Below, one piece after another: positions 24,118 through 31,263 of a stretch of 39,056 nt of DNA. A program made the translations under genes and the position numbers. The stretch spans positions 1 through 39,056 of the forward strand of contig CAPNAV010000008.1 in the NCBI GenBank assembly GCA_948663575.1, written 5' to 3'. The DNA is from an uncultured Candidatus Saccharibacteria bacterium (GTDB lineage Bacteria; Patescibacteriota; Saccharimonadia; Saccharimonadales; Saccharimonadaceae). Position 1 is the stretch's first letter. Every line of letters starts with the position of its first letter. The notes beneath the pieces were generated by a model. The model was not told the DNA's origin and ran no database searches. It saw nothing but the letters and a program-made list of their open reading frames with translations.

Positions 24118-24141
24118 TCCCACTCTGGGATTATTTTTTTG
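24118..24141 (+). terminator. short terminator before the TM2 gene
   Basis: TCCCA and TGGGA pair with loop CTC, followed by TTATTTTTTT. It would stop any read-through just before the next promoter. Confidence 0.55.
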
Positions 24142-24181
24142 GTCTATTTTTTACTGAACATTCATGCTACAATGACAATTA

Positions 24182-25351
24182 ATGATGGAGAATAATATGA
24201 AAAAACCAAAAAGCACCACCCTTGCCGGTATGCTAGGTGTTTTTCTGGGCGTTTTTGGTGTACACGATTGGTATCTCGGTAAAAAGAAACCTGCTCTGAT
24301 ACACTCGATTTTAGCGGTTATTAGCATTGCATTTATGATTGTCGTCGTAGCATGTTCCTCAGCCGACGAAACGCTTGCGCATCTCCTGCGCAGCGGCTCT
24401 GGTATCATGTTTATTTTCTATTCATTTGCTTGGATTGTCTGGCTTCTGAATACACTCTGGGGTACGGTCGAAGGTTTTATGATTTTAGATCGTGGAGATG
24501 CTCGTCTTAATCTTGAGCCAGCATTCAAAAAACGCTTTCAGATCGTTTGCAGCTCACTTGCCGGCGTAATTAGCGTTGCATCAGTAGTACTTGTCGTTTT
24601 TGCGGTTTTATTACGTGTGGATTATGCCGAGACCTATCGTGTCGCACGCCAGCTTCGCGCCGGAGTTTCCGAGCTCTATAACGGCGGCGCTTGTGATAAA
24701 GTTGTCGACTATGCTGATTCCGCCTGGATTAGTGAATCTACCTATAATAATTATGTCAACACCTGCAAACAACTCCTAAGTGATAATATCACCTTCATTA
24801 ATGAACTTGGTACTACTTCCGGAGTTAACAAAGATTCACAAATCCTCGCCCAGTTCAGGCTTTTTGAAGATTCCTATACATCCACCATGCCGTCAACTGA
24901 CGAACTCACGCCGAAGCTAGATCTCTATAAAGCTTGGCATGATTATGTATACGTTGCCGATGATCTGACTACTAGTAGTAGCGAAACCGAATATCAGGCC
25001 GCGGCAGATATTCTGATTGACACTGGTAATGCCGACTTTATTGAATATGCTAAGGGCTGGATCGAACTGGCTATTGCTTATCGTACTGCTTACCATGCAT
25101 ATTGGGATAATACTAACGCTGGCTCTACAGAATACGATACTATGACGGCCGCCCGTCTCAATCTTCGTACTTATGACAATGAGAGCACCCCTGACCTCGC
25201 CAAAGTCACTAATCTGACTTTTCCTAACACTTCCAAAATGTACCAAGAATTCCGTAGTCTCTACTCGCTTATCACCGATGCTTATGAGAAGCATTATGAT
25301 TACGATAGTGGCGACTGCACCACAATAGGCGAAAAAGTCTATTGCTCATAA
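24182..25351 (+). CDS. TM2-domain membrane protein with exported domain
   Basis: Up to 389 residues. The N-terminal part is a TM2 domain: LAGMLGVFLGVFGVHDWYLGKKK followed by further membrane segments and WGTVEGFMIL. After another membrane segment (about 118-138) comes a ~245-residue exported helical domain with paired Cys (GGACDK, NTCKQL, and SGDCTTIGEKVYCS at the end). Function unknown; TM2 proteins sit in the envelope. TACAAT 24168-24173 with TGC before it ends 8 nt before ATG 24182, so the mRNA may be leaderless; ATG 24197 with GGAG upstream is an alternative. Bases 24760-24871 are duplicated at 22749. Confidence 0.78.
   Translation: MMENNMKKPKSTTLAGMLGVFLGVFGVHDWYLGKKKPALIHSILAVISIAFMIVVVACSSADETLAHLLRSGSGIMFIFYSFAWIVWLLNTLWGTVEGFMILDRGDARLNLEPAFKKRFQIVCSSLAGVISVASVVLVVFAVLLRVDYAETYRVARQLRAGVSELYNGGACDKVVDYADSAWISESTYNNYVNTCKQLLSDNITFINELGTTSGVNKDSQILAQFRLFEDSYTSTMPSTDELTPKLDLYKAWHDYVYVADDLTTSSSETEYQAAADILIDTGNADFIEYAKGWIELAIAYRTAYHAYWDNTNAGSTEYDTMTAARLNLRTYDNESTPDLAKVTNLTFPNTSKMYQEFRSLYSLITDAYEKHYDYDSGDCTTIGEKVYCS
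24760..24871 (+). repeat. 112-bp direct repeat, right copy (inside TM2 gene)
   Basis: Identical to 22749-22860. Here it is in frame and continuous with the coding sequence, so this is the likely source copy. Confidence 0.95.
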
Positions 25352-25376
25352 TGGTATTTTATGCTATAATAAAAGC

Positions 25377-26765
25377 ATGGTTTATCTTGATCACGCCGCC
25401 GCTACTCCTGTCAGTGACAAAGCTCTCTCCGCTATGTTGCCATATTTTGATAATCTCTTCTTTAATCCTTCCGCGCCATACCTCCCCGCGAAGCGTGTTC
25501 GTGAGGATTATGAAGCTGCCAAATCCACTATCGCTCATGTTATTGGCGCCAAAGGTGCTGACCTTATCATCACAGCTGGAGCCACTGAATCTATCAATCT
25601 TGCCTTTACGGTTTGCCGTCCATATCTAAAATCTACCGATAATAGGCAGGCTAATCCTAAGACAACCACAGCCAAACATCTAAACATCGCAAACATTCCA
25701 AACGCCGGCTCTAGCACCCATTTGCCTCAAAGCTCCGATTCTCAGCCTCCTCGCATTCTGACCATCCCTACCGAGCATGCTGCGGTTCTAGAATCAGCCA
25801 AACCTTTCGGCGCCATTTTTGCAAGTGTTGACTCTGCTGGGCTGGTAGATTTGGCGGATTTTCGCGCTAAACTTTCGCCGGATATTGTGCTTGTGACAAT
25901 TTCGCTTGCTAATAATGAGCTAGGTACGATTCAACCGCTCTCGGAGCTTGCCGAGATTATCCGTACCGAACGCCAAAACCGCCTCGCCAAAGGAAATACT
26001 ACTCCACTTTATTTTCATACCGATGCCTCGCAGGCAGCAAATCTCATAGATATTAATGTCGCCCGTCTTGGAGTGGATTTATTGACTCTCAATGCCGCGA
26101 AATGTGGTGGCCCTAAGGGCGTTGGCGCCCTCTATTTTGCCCATGGCATCAAGATTCAGCCTCTCTCTGTTGGTGGTGGCCAAGAACGCGGCCTTCGTAG
26201 TGGCACCGAGAATGTTCCTGGTGTGATTGGTTTTGCTGTCGCTATCGACGAAGCCAAAAAACACCTTGCCGGTAATCGTAAAAAATATCAAAAAATGGCT
26301 CAAATCTTGCATCAAGCCATCAAAAACCTTCCCGAAGCCCATTCGGATGCTTCCATTGTAGCACAGAATAATAAAAATGTCAATCATAACCTCAATAGTC
26401 CCATTAAGAGTTCTGAAGTCTCGTTCAAACAACAAATCCCTGAGCCGATTTTCCTTGGCAATCCCAAGCACCAACTTGCAAATTTCGTCCCAGTTTGCTT
26501 TCCGGGGCTCGACGCCGAACGCGTGATTTATAAGCTCGAATCCGAGGGAATTCTTGTTTCTACTGGCGCAGCTTGCGCCGCCAATAAAGGCAATAAATCT
26601 CATGTTCTTGCTGCTATTGGGCTTTCTGATGCCGAGATAGCCGGCTCTCTCCGTATTTCGCTTGGCAGCACTAATACCGAAGAACAAATCTTTACAATCG
26701 CTCCCAAAATCGTCGAAATCATCAAAAGTGAGTATATCAGAGTCGCCGAAAGGTTGTCAAAATGA
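25377..26765 (+). CDS. cysteine desulfurase (IscS/NifS type)
   Basis: A 462-residue PLP enzyme that takes sulfur from cysteine. Landmarks: YLDHAAATPV, AGATESINLAF, TEHAAVLES (PLP-stacking His), HTDASQA, the PLP lysine Lys242 in NAAKCGGPKG, GGGQERGLRSGTENV and the catalytic Cys400 in STGAACAANKG. The His normally before the PLP lysine (xHK) is Ala here. Two polar Asn/Gln/Ser-rich insertions (about 85-125 and 320-365) make it longer than the usual ~400. mnmA follows by 84 bases, so the likely role is sulfur supply for tRNA 2-thiouridine. Extended -10 25365-25370 with a 6-nt gap: leaderless. Confidence 0.92.
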   Translation: MVYLDHAAATPVSDKALSAMLPYFDNLFFNPSAPYLPAKRVREDYEAAKSTIAHVIGAKGADLIITAGATESINLAFTVCRPYLKSTDNRQANPKTTTAKHLNIANIPNAGSSTHLPQSSDSQPPRILTIPTEHAAVLESAKPFGAIFASVDSAGLVDLADFRAKLSPDIVLVTISLANNELGTIQPLSELAEIIRTERQNRLAKGNTTPLYFHTDASQAANLIDINVARLGVDLLTLNAAKCGGPKGVGALYFAHGIKIQPLSVGGGQERGLRSGTENVPGVIGFAVAIDEAKKHLAGNRKKYQKMAQILHQAIKNLPEAHSDASIVAQNNKNVNHNLNSPIKSSEVSFKQQIPEPIFLGNPKHQLANFVPVCFPGLDAERVIYKLESEGILVSTGAACAANKGNKSHVLAAIGLSDAEIAGSLRISLGSTNTEEQIFTIAPKIVEIIKSEYIRVAERLSK

Positions 26766-26849
26766 TAGGTTATGCCTGCGCAGTAGTAGCAAGCGTTTGC
26801 AGCGCACCTCAGGGAAAGAATACCTACAATTATCATAGGGAGGGGGGTT
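26766..26849 (+). other. structured spacer between desulfurase and mnmA
   Basis: TGCGC pairs with GCGCA around an inner hairpin GCAA/TTGC (26776-26806), and an outer ATGATA (starting 26762) can pair with TATCAT (ending 26836). The ribosome site of mnmA lies directly after. Could modulate mnmA translation; evidence is only the pairing. Confidence 0.4.
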
Positions 26850-28070
26850 ATGAATCCTAAAGTTTTTCTCGGTATGTCTGGTGGTGTCGATTCATCGGTC
26901 TCGGCTATTCTTTTAAAACAACAGGGCTACGATGTCACTGGCGTCTATATGAAAAACTGGTCCCAGGATCTCCCTGGCATGAAATGTCCCTGGGCCGAAG
27001 ATCTTGCCGACGCTAAACGTGTTGCCGTCCAGCTCGACCTTGATTTTGAGGTCTGGGATTTTGAGTCGGACTATAAATCCAAGGTCGTAGACTATATGCT
27101 TTCTGAGTTTCAAAAGGGTCGCACTCCTAATCCTGATGTCATCTGTAACGAGCAGGTTAAGTTCAAGCTCTTTTATGAACGTGCTATGGCTCGCGGTGCC
27201 GATTTTATTGCTACTGGCCATTACGCTCGAGTTGGTTTTCAGGACGCTAGAGGTGTGCATGCTTACGATGGTGATCAGAAGCGGACGCCTCATCCCGACT
27301 CGGCATCCGTCCTCCTTCGGGCTATTGATGATAATAAGGACCAAACTTATTTCCTTTATCGCATGAGCGATCAGGCCACTGCTCACACTATTTTTCCAAT
27401 CGGCGACCTCACTAAACCTGAGGTTAAGCGTATTGCTGCTGAGCACGGTCTCGATGTTGCTACTAAAAAGGAATCAATGGGCATTTGTTTTGTTGGTGAA
27501 GTCGGTATGAAAGATTTTCTCAAAGAATATCTCAATGCCAAGCCTGGCGAAATCCGCGAGATCGAAACCGGTCAGGTTATTGGATATCATGATGGCGCCA
27601 TCTATTATACTATCGGTCAGCGCCATGGTCTCTATCTTGGTGGTGGCTTGCCATATTATGTCGTAGCAAAAGATTTACATCAAAATCTTGTTTATGTCTC
27701 GCGCGATCTCAATCACCCAAATCTCTGGGCTGATCGCCTCAAGCTCGAAGATCTCCATTTACGCAATAATCTTAGTTTAGCCGATCTGTCTAAACTGGAC
27801 AATCTCGCAGTTCGTCTCCGTCATCGCGCACCTCTCATCTTGACTTCTATTAATCTTGAAAAGGAGTCAGAGGGAATCAATGAGCATCCTCTAAAAACTG
27901 CTAAGAATGAATCGAATCTTGTCGAGCAGCATAATGGTAAAAGTAGCAACGTGAAAGGAGCTGTCGTCAATCTTTCTTTCTCCTCTCCTATCAAGCGCCC
28001 TGCTTCCGGTCAGTCTGCCGTGCTTTATAGTAGTGAAGTCTGCCTTGGCGGTGGCATCATCGGTGAATAG
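26850..28070 (+). CDS. mnmA: tRNA-uridine 2-sulfurtransferase MnmA
   Basis: A 406-residue enzyme that makes 2-thiouridine at position 34 of Lys, Glu and Gln tRNAs. PP-loop SGGVDSS at 10-16, first catalytic Cys99 in NPDVICN, second Cys213 in GICFVGE, then YYTIGQRHGLYLGGG and the C-terminal beta barrel. A ~45-residue polar insertion near residues 345-380 (HPLKTAKNESN and on) is unusual. GGGAGGGGGG is the ribosome site. It is co-transcribed with the cysteine desulfurase that probably feeds it sulfur; no IscU or Tus relay gene is seen here. Confidence 0.95.
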   Translation: MNPKVFLGMSGGVDSSVSAILLKQQGYDVTGVYMKNWSQDLPGMKCPWAEDLADAKRVAVQLDLDFEVWDFESDYKSKVVDYMLSEFQKGRTPNPDVICNEQVKFKLFYERAMARGADFIATGHYARVGFQDARGVHAYDGDQKRTPHPDSASVLLRAIDDNKDQTYFLYRMSDQATAHTIFPIGDLTKPEVKRIAAEHGLDVATKKESMGICFVGEVGMKDFLKEYLNAKPGEIREIETGQVIGYHDGAIYYTIGQRHGLYLGGGLPYYVVAKDLHQNLVYVSRDLNHPNLWADRLKLEDLHLRNNLSLADLSKLDNLAVRLRHRAPLILTSINLEKESEGINEHPLKTAKNESNLVEQHNGKSSNVKGAVVNLSFSSPIKRPASGQSAVLYSSEVCLGGGIIGE

Positions 28071-28174
28071 CGCAAAATATCCCCCCAGCAGCCCGAGCCT
28101 TACCACAACCATAATTAACCTCTATCATCTCCAGATATACCGAACGTCAGGCTTGTTGGTTGCACTCTATATCC

Positions 28175-28203
28175 TTGTAATCTCGAGGGAACTATGCTAT
28201 AAC
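28175..28203 (+). promoter_or_regulatory. promoter of the 28314 gene
   Basis: TTGTAA 28175-28180, 17 bp, TATGC then TATAAC 28198-28203. It gives a ~100-nt leader ending in AGGAGGGG before ATG 28314. The -10 is of the same TATGC type as the leader cassettes. Confidence 0.6.
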
Positions 28204-28313
28204 GTAATCAGAGAGGTCTTTTGTATATCTCAAACGCACCTTTTTAGAATTATGTAAACTTAAAGCAACAGTCACATTCAATTATTTTCTCACTAACGAA
28301 TAGGAGGGGTAAA

Positions 28314-29222
28314 ATGAGAAAATCAAAAGAAACCACCAAACGATTTGCCTTGCATTCATGTCTACTACACTTCTTTGTGTGGATACAGAAGCGCTATCAA
28401 TCTATTAGCATCTTCAATATCATCTGCTTGGTCGCGTACATTATCTCTGTAGTTGTTTTTCGCGCAACAGTAGTCGACAGTGCCAAAATTACTCACATCA
28501 AGGCGGCGGAATTTCGTCGTGCGATCGAGGAATCCGGTTTTCAGGTCGTCTTCATGCCGCCAACGTCTATAGACGGTCTATATGACAATCCTCAAATTGA
28601 AGCGGTGGAGATTGACGATGAGGGTATGATTCCTCTGGGTGATGACATTCTCGTCAAAACTGAAGTTCGTAAACTCGGCACCGAGGAATGGGTGAGTCAT
28701 AGTTTGGCGGCCGCGTTTAAAGATCGGCTGGAGCTGCGCATCACTTTTCAAGTCATCATCGATGGCGAATCAAGTGCTGGGTCAGTTACCATCAATACCA
28801 CATCTTCTCCTGGTATCAAACCGCTTAATTACGGCGAGCCTGAATTAATCAAAGAGACTCATAGCGGCAGCAGAACGATCTATACTTTTCAGTCTATCGA
28901 CGTACTGCAATTTACTAAGCATGATTGGGTTAATGATGACCCGACTTATGTCTATGTCAATAGGGCAATACGCAATCACTTAGGTGTCACCGAAGAACGG
29001 GAAGCGTACATCGCTCTGCTCGTCATACCAGAGTTAGAAGCGATTAAGTATCGCAACTATCAGATTAACGACCTGATTTGCAATGTATTACTGTTTCTGT
29101 TCATTTTTCCGAGGATGCTGCTTATGTTTTCTACTACTATAAGTAAAAACAAAGATAAGTTGAACCTCGATGCCTCAGACGATGACGACCGTAATGTTGA
29201 TGAGCCTAATCCTACCACGTAG
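28314..29222 (+). CDS. two-pass envelope protein of unknown function
   Basis: A 302-residue protein with an N-terminal membrane segment (about 33-52), an exported beta-rich domain (~55-255; contains VFMPPTSIDGLYDNP and a GSRTIYTFQSIDVLQF stretch), a second membrane segment (about 258-276) and an acidic cytoplasmic tail (DASDDDDRNVDEP). No family recognised. Ribosome site AGGAGGGG is strong. A terminator follows at 29274, so it is a single-gene unit placed next to the Cys-tailed protein. Confidence 0.7.
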   Translation: MRKSKETTKRFALHSCLLHFFVWIQKRYQSISIFNIICLVAYIISVVVFRATVVDSAKITHIKAAEFRRAIEESGFQVVFMPPTSIDGLYDNPQIEAVEIDDEGMIPLGDDILVKTEVRKLGTEEWVSHSLAAAFKDRLELRITFQVIIDGESSAGSVTINTTSSPGIKPLNYGEPELIKETHSGSRTIYTFQSIDVLQFTKHDWVNDDPTYVYVNRAIRNHLGVTEEREAYIALLVIPELEAIKYRNYQINDLICNVLLFLFIFPRMLLMFSTTISKNKDKLNLDASDDDDRNVDEPNPTT

Positions 29223-29273
29223 ATCTAAGGTAAAAATGCCCATAATATCTATCTACATAATTCTCCTAAAGTC

Positions 29274-29304
29274 AGCCCTGCCTATTGGCGGGGCTCTCGT
29301 CTTT
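29274..29304 (+). terminator. intrinsic terminator
   Basis: AGCCCTGCC and GGCGGGGCT form a 9-bp stem (one T-G) with loop TATT, followed by CTCGTCTTT. Confidence 0.75.
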
Positions 29305-29334
29305 GCTGTATATCCGCATAACGAGTTATAATAA

Positions 29335-29363
29335 TTGACATTCTATACTTGATGATGTATAAT
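29335..29363 (+). promoter_or_regulatory. consensus promoter of the 29453 gene
   Basis: TTGACA 29335-29340, 17 bp, TATAAT 29358-29363: the only full consensus sigma-70-type promoter seen in the window. Leader ~83 nt ends in CAAGGAGGGAATAAA before ATG 29453. Confidence 0.8.
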
Positions 29364-29452
29364 GTATAGATAATAGCCTAGGCTTGCACTTTTGTAATTT
29401 GGTCTTTTCAACAGAAGATGCAGCTTTTGGCAACACTCAAGGAGGGAATAAA

Positions 29453-30898
29453 ATGAGCAAAAAGTCAAACAGAAAACATCAATACGGAAAATCATCAAAC
29501 GCCAGCACACCCAAAACATCCAGAAAGAAGAATCATTATGGCAGACCTATGGCCGCCAGGTCGCTTGAAGCGAGGTTTCCCGACTACTCTTATAATAGTG
29601 CAGTCGAGTCGCCTAAGACGTCAGATATGACTAAGTCATCCGGACAGGATTCCACTTCTCATGAAGAAGCGCCCATAAAGCCAGAGACTGGCGATGTGTA
29701 TGCTATCAAGCCTGAGTCTTCGCCCACTGAATCGTCCGCGGATGATCAAGATTTCGTCAATTCATCATCTATTGTCTCATCTGACAAAACTGACGAACCG
29801 CTTGCGGATTCTCATTTATCCAATATAGAGGACTATCAGGATGACGAAGCAAGCGAGTATGACGATATCGCCGCCGCAGACTACGATGAGTATAGTGGTC
29901 ATAATGATTTTGTAGCTTTTGAAGAATCAAACGGCTACGATAATCACGATGATTCCGATGACTATGACGAATCTGAGGATTTCGTCGAAACCGATGTAGT
30001 TGATGACTATGACGGCTACGATAACACCGAGATCTACAAAGATGCTGACGATAATAACGGCTCAGAAGATTCCAATGACGAAGTGGAGTATACTGATGTC
30101 GACAGCGATTCTTATCCTGAAATCGCATCTGAAGGTTCTCAGGATGATGTTATCGAAGATGTCGCCTATTGGCAAAAAGACTGCACTCGCCTAAAAATCG
30201 GCATATTCATCTGCGCAGTAATGTTAGTATGTTCCATCGGCTACAGTTTGCATGCCCTGTCTCAAGTCAATGACGCTCAGAAAAAGATAAAATCTCTTCA
30301 AATGATTATAGAAGGCATAGCGCAAAGTTCAGCTCATGAGGATATTCTTGTTGATTTGTTGGGCGACTACGAATCAGATCTTTTCCGCTCCAGACTGCTC
30401 TATCTTACTGACGACGAGGGCATAGAGCATGTCTTATACTGCTATGCGATGACTATCGATGCCGGTCGTAGTGAATCTAGTGCATACTGGCCTGGAGATG
30501 CCTATGGTAAAATCGAGGAATTGCCGTCTTATGAGGAGATTGGCGAAGCGACCTTCTACGAGAGCCATTACGTCGGCTCCGTTAGTCCAATGCTCTATGC
30601 GGAATCGCTCCAATATATCAAAAGTGACCATGGCCTTATAATGGTCGTGCGTCGCTATAAAGATCTCGGAGAGGCAGGTGATCTTGATCTTGACGAAATG
30701 ATTACGGATATTAATCTCAAAGACGATATTATGGTGGATATTAGCGGCCTTTATCTGATGCCGCGCATCTCCGAGGATGATGTCGTCTACCTGCAATTCG
30801 ACGACGAAGCTCTTTTGGCTAGTCCTTGGGATCCCGATCCCAGCTGCTGTTCCTGCTCAGACTGTTGCTGCGAAGAAGGTAAATGTGCCTGCGAATAG
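29453..30898 (+). CDS. acidic single-pass surface protein with Cys-rich tail
   Basis: A 481-residue protein. The N-terminal ~40 residues are basic; residues ~75-235 are a disordered, Asp/Glu/Tyr/Ser-rich stretch with repeated YDxYDD-like units; one membrane segment lies at ~247-266; the C-terminal ~210 residues should be outside, judging by the basic KDCTRLK before the segment. The last 17 residues hold eight Cys (465, 466, 468, 471-473, 478, 480), a metallothionein-like or cross-linking tail. No family recognised. ATG 29453 is preferred over upstream starts because AAGGAGGG lies 6-8 bases before it and the longer frame starts in the leader. Strong promoter and terminator make it a single-gene unit. 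Confidence 0.75.
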   Translation: MSKKSNRKHQYGKSSNASTPKTSRKKNHYGRPMAARSLEARFPDYSYNSAVESPKTSDMTKSSGQDSTSHEEAPIKPETGDVYAIKPESSPTESSADDQDFVNSSSIVSSDKTDEPLADSHLSNIEDYQDDEASEYDDIAAADYDEYSGHNDFVAFEESNGYDNHDDSDDYDESEDFVETDVVDDYDGYDNTEIYKDADDNNGSEDSNDEVEYTDVDSDSYPEIASEGSQDDVIEDVAYWQKDCTRLKIGIFICAVMLVCSIGYSLHALSQVNDAQKKIKSLQMIIEGIAQSSAHEDILVDLLGDYESDLFRSRLLYLTDDEGIEHVLYCYAMTIDAGRSESSAYWPGDAYGKIEELPSYEEIGEATFYESHYVGSVSPMLYAESLQYIKSDHGLIMVVRRYKDLGEAGDLDLDEMITDINLKDDIMVDISGLYLMPRISEDDVVYLQFDDEALLASPWDPDPSCCSCSDCCCEEGKCACE

Positions 30899-30923
30899 TC
30901 CCCATAAGACCAAAATCAAAACT

Positions 30924-30952
30924 AAACCCCGGCCCACGCGACCGGGGTTTTA
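30924..30952 (+). terminator. intrinsic terminator of the Cys-tail gene
   Basis: AAACCCCGG and CCGGGGTTT pair over 9 bp with a 9-base loop, followed by TAG. Strong stem-loop 26 bases after the stop codon. Confidence 0.85.
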
Positions 30953-31106
30953 GCTCTCTCGGCCCACAAGCCCGAACTCACTATCCTAATGATCCTATTG
31001 TTAACCCCCTGCGAGCCTCCGTAGGTTTTATAGGTATGCCAAAATAACCCTCACTGTAAATCCTAGGAATAGCTATACAATAACATGGTCTTTTTGCAAA
31101 AAACTA

Positions 31107-31199
31107 TTGCTTTTTTCAGCAAAGTATGCTATACTGGGAGTAACCATGAAAAATGGCCCAGATTTTGATGGGCTAAAATATCTTTCTAATCAAGACTGA
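31107..31199 (+). promoter_or_regulatory. leader cassette E upstream of alaS
   Basis: TTGCTT 31107-31112, 17 bp, TATGC then TATACT 31130-31135. Two hairpins follow: CCAT/ATGG and GCCCA/TGGGC, the latter with loop GATTTTGA; GATTTTGATG begins 26 nt after the -10 box. ATG 31146 opens a 17-residue frame MKNGPDFDGLKYLSNQD ending TGA 31199. It resembles the cassette A frame in its FDxLK core. Whether it is translated is unknown. Confidence 0.6.
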
Positions 31200-31263
31200 T
31201 GACTATAGACGGTATTGCGCCAAAATTCTATCTCCTAAGGCGGAGTATGCTATAATAATCTCT

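Larger units (their letters stand above)
23725..24181 (+). other. intergenic region, two terminators, no gene seen
   Basis: About 450 bases. It holds the terminator at 23820, an AT-rich stretch, a TTGACA at 24033 without a matching -10 box, the terminator at 24118 and the -10 box of the next gene. Short frames across it lack ribosome sites and run through the terminator. Confidence 0.55.
30899..31263 (+). other. intergenic region with terminator and leader cassette E
   Basis: After the terminator at 30924, bases 30955-31100 show no gene I can support. Cassette E and the alaS -10 box follow. Confidence 0.5.

Noticed and set aside
29769..30128. A 119-codon minus-strand frame rich in Arg/His
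   Set aside because: It is the mirror of the Asp/Tyr-rich coding region of the Cys-tail gene, whose codons (GAT, GAC, TAT) read as His/Arg-type codons on the other strand.
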